22,035 bases of DNA from Jimgerdemannia flammicorona (Eukaryota; Mucoromycota; Endogonomycetes; Endogonales; Endogonaceae), in the NCBI GenBank assembly GCA_003990745.1, contig RBNI01001524.1, positions 1 to 22,035 of the forward strand, in the 5' to 3' direction. How positions within the stretch are numbered: the stretch's first letter is position 1; each line of letters opens with the position of its first letter. Below the pieces are notes generated by a model. It was not told the origin of the DNA and ran no database searches. It saw only the letters and a program-made list of their open reading frames with translations. The position numbers and the translations under genes were made by a program. Of this stretch, positions 18,736-22,035 are shown in pieces.

Positions 18736-21617
18736 CTCTGCTAACTGAGAAGGGGTTGTGGGACTTGTGGGTGGAGGACATTCAGGCAAAGGTTGTTGTG
18801 TAGAGGCATGAGGGTTTGTTTGTGGATATCTGTTGGAAATGTTTGAAAGAGGCTGTGAGAGTCTTTTGGAGAGGAGCCAGTAGGGAGGCTGGGAGGCAGA
18901 GGAGGGAGCGCACAAGGTATGCTTCCAATAGGCTGCAGAGACTGCAATTGGATTGGGCAGATCTGCTCACTTCTGATGGAGTGGAGGACTGGAGGATGGA
19001 GAGGGCAAAATTGGAGATAGTGGAACTACAACAGATGTTGTGAGATAAGGAGGAGACTCATATACAAGGTATGGCTGCCAGGCTATAGTGACAGGGGCTT
19101 GAGGAGGGTGAGCGGCCTACTAGGTACTTATCGAGACTCCTCAATGCTAGGAGAGTGCGGCATTGGTGGGATGGGGTTCTGGATGCCGATGGGGACATGG
19201 TGCATAGCACACAACAAATCTTAGGAGTTTTGAAGGAGTGATGGCAGGGTTTGTAGAGTGAGAAAGAAGGGGGTGCAGATGAGGTGATGATTGCCAATAC
19301 ACTAGAGGAGTGGGGGTTGCTGCAAGTAGCTGATTTGGGTAACTTGATCTTACCGGTGCAAGGAGAGGAGATTCAGAGTATCCTTGTAGTGACTAAACTT
19401 GAAACATCACCAGGAGACGATGGATTGCTGTGGGACTTCTGGAAAAAGATGGTGAAGGTCCCTGGAGTTTTGGGTGAGATGGCTGCTCTCTATGACCATG
19501 TTATTCAGAGGGGTAAGTGGGTTGGAGAGCAAGACCTTGGGCTGGTGGCCTTATTGTATAAAGATAAAGAGAGAAGGGAGGACTGGAAGAATTGGAGGCC
19601 GATTATGCTTCTGGATATAGACAGGAAAATAGTGATTAAGGTGATCATCGCTAGGCTGCAGAAAGTTGCCCAAGAGGTGCTGGGGGAGGAGCAGTGGGGC
19701 TTTGTTGGGGGCAGGCTTATAAGAGATGGGACTGTATGGGTTCATGGTATCATTGAAGGGGCTCGGGCCTGTAGACTCGATAGAAGGTTGGTTTTCTTGG
19801 ACCAGAAGAAGGCATATAACCAGGTATGGCAGGTTTGGCTGGGTAAGGTGTTGGATCGAATTGGTATTCCTCCAAGATTTTGGGCCTCTATGTTGAGTCT
19901 GCTGGGGAGCAGTCGGGCAGCATTGATGTGTAATGGACACTATGGTCTGGCATTTTCCTTGGGAAGAGGAGTTCTTCAGGGGGATCCTTTGTCCTCTATT
20001 CTCTATACTCTTTCACTGGAGCCATTGATGGATCGGATTTGCTGAAAGATGGCAGGGCTCTCTATATATAATATAGTATGGAAGGTGGGGGCCTTTGCTG
20101 ATGACATGGTGGTTGGACTTGGGTCTATGGCAGATGTCGAGGTGCTTAAGGAGACAGTAGATTGGTATGAGGCTCACTCTGGGGTGAAGCTCAACTGGAA
20201 TAAGTGTGAGACAATGGTGCTAGGGAATGGGCTAGTGGGTGGGGACATCATTGGAACAATTGTCCCTACTGGTGAGGTGGTGCAGTATCTGGGCATCTTC
20301 CTCTCTGTGTATGGCTCAGTCCTGCTGCAAGTGTGGTGGGAGAGCAGAGTGACCATATGGGGAGAGGCCCTTTGAGGTTAGGGAGGCTGCCATATCTCTC
20401 TGGTAGGACAGGTGACAATACTGAATGTATATTAGTTCCCCAAGCTGTGGTACATGGCCTATCACCTGGACTTCCCAGCATGGGTAGTGAAGAGGCTGAC
20501 GAAAGTGGCTAGAGATTGGATTTGGGCAGGGAGGAGGGCCCAGGTCAGTTGGGATACTTTGGTGATACTGGTGGTTAGGGGGGGTCTAGGCCTTATGGAT
20601 TTCTCCAAGCAGTTGCACTGCTTACGAGCCTGGTGGTTGAAGAGAGCTACTGAACTGTGGGGTGGGGGTTGGGTACCTCTGCTGCAAAAGGTGTGGGAGA
20701 TGAGATCCTCCCCTCGAGGGTTCTCTGGAGATCTGCTCTCTATAGTGAGGCTGAATGATGCTCAGCAGCTGCGATTCAAGGGCTTTTAGTAGGGAGTGGT
20801 AGAGGGAGCATACAGAATTGGCCTGCATTGATAGGGCAATGAGGGGGAGGTGATGTGGGGGCCCAATATGTAGAGTTGGGAGAGACTGCTCCTGGGGGGT
20901 GCCCTACTTGAAACATTTGATATCAGAGATAGAGTGAAGTGTCAGCAGAGTCTTGGCCTAGATCTTTGGCCAAGTGGCTGGCAGGCAGCAGAGATCGGCG
21001 AAGAGTGGGACTGGGCAGGTATCTGGTCTTGGAGTGCTGAGGTGTGACAGTGGCTTCCTCCTAAATACTGGGTGGTATGGTGGCAGGTACTGCGGAGGAA
21101 TGTTATATTGAATTTCTATACTGGGCATCTGGTAGATGGTGACCACTTTGAGTGTGAGGAGTGTTACAATATAGGGCAGGCTGGGGGTCTGGTGCAGATA
21201 CCGGAACATTGGCTAGGAGAGTGTGAGGTATTGGGGGACTTTTGGGTAGTAATCGAGAATAGACTGGGTGTGGTGCAGAGGCAGGTTGGTGTGGGGGGCT
21301 GCTGGGATGACTTGAAATCTCGGCTAGTGGGGGAGATAGGTGATAGTTGGCTCACTGTAGGTTGGGTGTTGGCAGTGTAGATAGGACTGGCAGGTCATTG
21401 GCTCTTTGTATTTGAGGAGGGGTGGTAGATGAAACTGCAGGAGAAGGTGGTACAGTGGGAGGAGCTGTTGGGGGATCTGCTGACTGGATGGTGGGTTGGT
21501 TGGAGTCCTCTGGAGGGAAGACAGTGCAGTTTGGTAACTAGGATCTGTGAGCAAAGTGGCGGGAGAGTGGGGATTGTGTTGGACAAAGTGGAATTTCATC
21601 GGATAGAGGTAGGGGGG
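18736..21617 (+). pseudogene. LINE ORF2: reverse transcriptase and C-terminal Cys/His region
   Basis: Same frame as the endonuclease. The linker has EEGERPTRYLSRLLNARR (about 19100). RT blocks: TSPGDDGLLWDFW; ALLYKDKERREDWKNWRPI (about 19550); EEQWGFVGGRLIRDG; LVFLDQKKAYNQVW; GRGVLQGDPLSSILYTLSLE; and FADDM (20094-20108), the catalytic pair, intact. Downstream are WYMAYHLDFPAWVV and GGLGLMDFSKQLHCLRAWW. A zf-RVT-like cluster follows: WWQVLRRNVILNF, GHLVDGDHFECEECY, then PEHWLGEC (about 21085-21230). Stops fit CGA or CAG (DRIC*KMAGL). ORF2 is cut by the LTR at 21618. Confidence 0.88.
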
Positions 21618-22035
21618 TGTAAGAGGGTTGCTTTTTAGGGTAACCATTACGTAGTTCTGGAAGGGTTTTCTGGAAGTTCTAGATATTCTGGAAGACCGTT
21701 TTCTTATGGTCAAGATCAATTTCGTATGGAGTACGTCCTCTACGCTTATTGATTTCAAGATCGAGTTGACGTCTCAACCAAAGTCCTTTTCCGGACTAGT
21801 TCTGGATGTTCAGGATTTTCTGTATTTCAGGAAGTTCAAGAAACTAAGACCAGCTTAGTTGAATTGGCGTATCGCTGCAGACAATACCCAATTAGGAATT
21901 TTCGTGACGGGGTTAGGAGTAGGACCTAACGGGGAGCGGATTTACTTAAGAGTGGTTTGTGGGTTATTAAATAGGTTTATTCGCTATTCATGATATTGCT
22001 ATACTAGGAGTAGTTGTGTGAAGGGGTATTGTGGG
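21618..22035 (-). repeat. Partial third LTR copy of the Ty3 family, inserted in the LINE
   Basis: Starts TGTAAGAGGG and aligns base for base with 3550 onward and 12127 onward to the window edge. Only the U5/R side is present, including AATAAA. It follows GGGGGG (21612-21617), part of which may be a target duplication. It has a 9-base insertion near 21682 (TAGATATTC region). It retains many more CG dinucleotides than the other two copies, so it is younger or less exposed to decay. It may be a solo LTR or the 3' LTR of a full element beyond the window. Confidence 0.9.

Larger units (their letters stand above)
15796..21617 (+). mobile_element. Non-LTR retrotransposon (LINE), decayed, interrupted at its 3' side
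   Basis: Two-ORF element on the plus strand. ORF1 spans about 15831-17955 and ORF2 about 17959-21617, with an N-terminal endonuclease, reverse transcriptase and a C-terminal Cys/His cluster. The 5' end is not sharply defined but follows the satellite at about 15796. The 3' end is not seen because a Ty3 LTR enters at 21618. The coding strand is unusually G-rich (the 60 bases from 16021 hold 26 G and 11 C by hand count). RT blocks suggest the broad L1/Tad1 assemblage; the clade was not tested. Confidence 0.85.

Noticed and set aside
1..22035. A host gene or a defence/biosynthetic system
   Set aside because: Every coding signal I could support belongs to a transposable element; the remaining stretches are satellite or simple repeat.

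Overview
This is a transposon graveyard from a fungal (eukaryotic) genome. I see no host gene in it. The fungal assignment rests on three things: a DDE transposase of the type common in mushroom-forming and glomeromycete fungi, interrupted by a short GT...AG intron; a Ty3/gypsy chromovirus with a C-terminal chromodomain; and element decay by C-to-T change, mostly at CpG. The phylum cannot be settled from this window.

Layout. (1) 1-1777, minus: the 5' part of a decayed DDE transposase gene with a long acidic tract; its 3' end lies off the left edge. (2) About 1800-2130: purine-rich GATAG-like simple repeats. (3) 2270-3549 and 14179-15795: the two halves of one satellite array with a higher-order period near 308 bp, sub-units near 98 bp and a 15-bp-stem hairpin. 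(4) 3550-14178, minus: a complete Ty3/gypsy element of 10,629 bp inserted in that array. Its two LTRs are 2,052 bp each, and it has a polypurine tract, a candidate primer-binding site and a 5-bp target duplication (CAGTG/CAGTA). Read on the minus strand, one uninterrupted frame encodes Gag, zinc knuckle, dUTPase, protease, reverse transcriptase, RNase H, integrase and chromodomain. (5) About 15800-21617, plus: a LINE with a glycine- and acid-rich ORF1 and an endonuclease/reverse transcriptase ORF2. (6) 21618-22035: the start of a third, less decayed copy of the same LTR, inserted into ORF2 in the same orientation.

Most notable is the Ty3 element. A complete dUTPase (all five motifs recognisable) sits between the nucleocapsid zinc knuckle and the protease. 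Each LTR also carries, in U3, a 365-codon sense ORF with its own TATA-like box and A/C-rich leader. It lies upstream of a second TATA box that probably drives the genomic RNA, so each LTR could be a self-contained gene. The gag frame runs back through the primer-binding site into U5, and all three LTR copies share the same boundary stop.

Nothing here looks functional today. The polyprotein has about thirty stops, nearly all explained by CGA to TGA, CAG to TAG or CAA to TAA, and I found no frame-breaking indel. Comparing LTR copies shows CG in one copy against CA or TG in the others. The insertion order is: satellite first, then the Ty3 element into it; LINE first, then the second Ty3 copy into the LINE.
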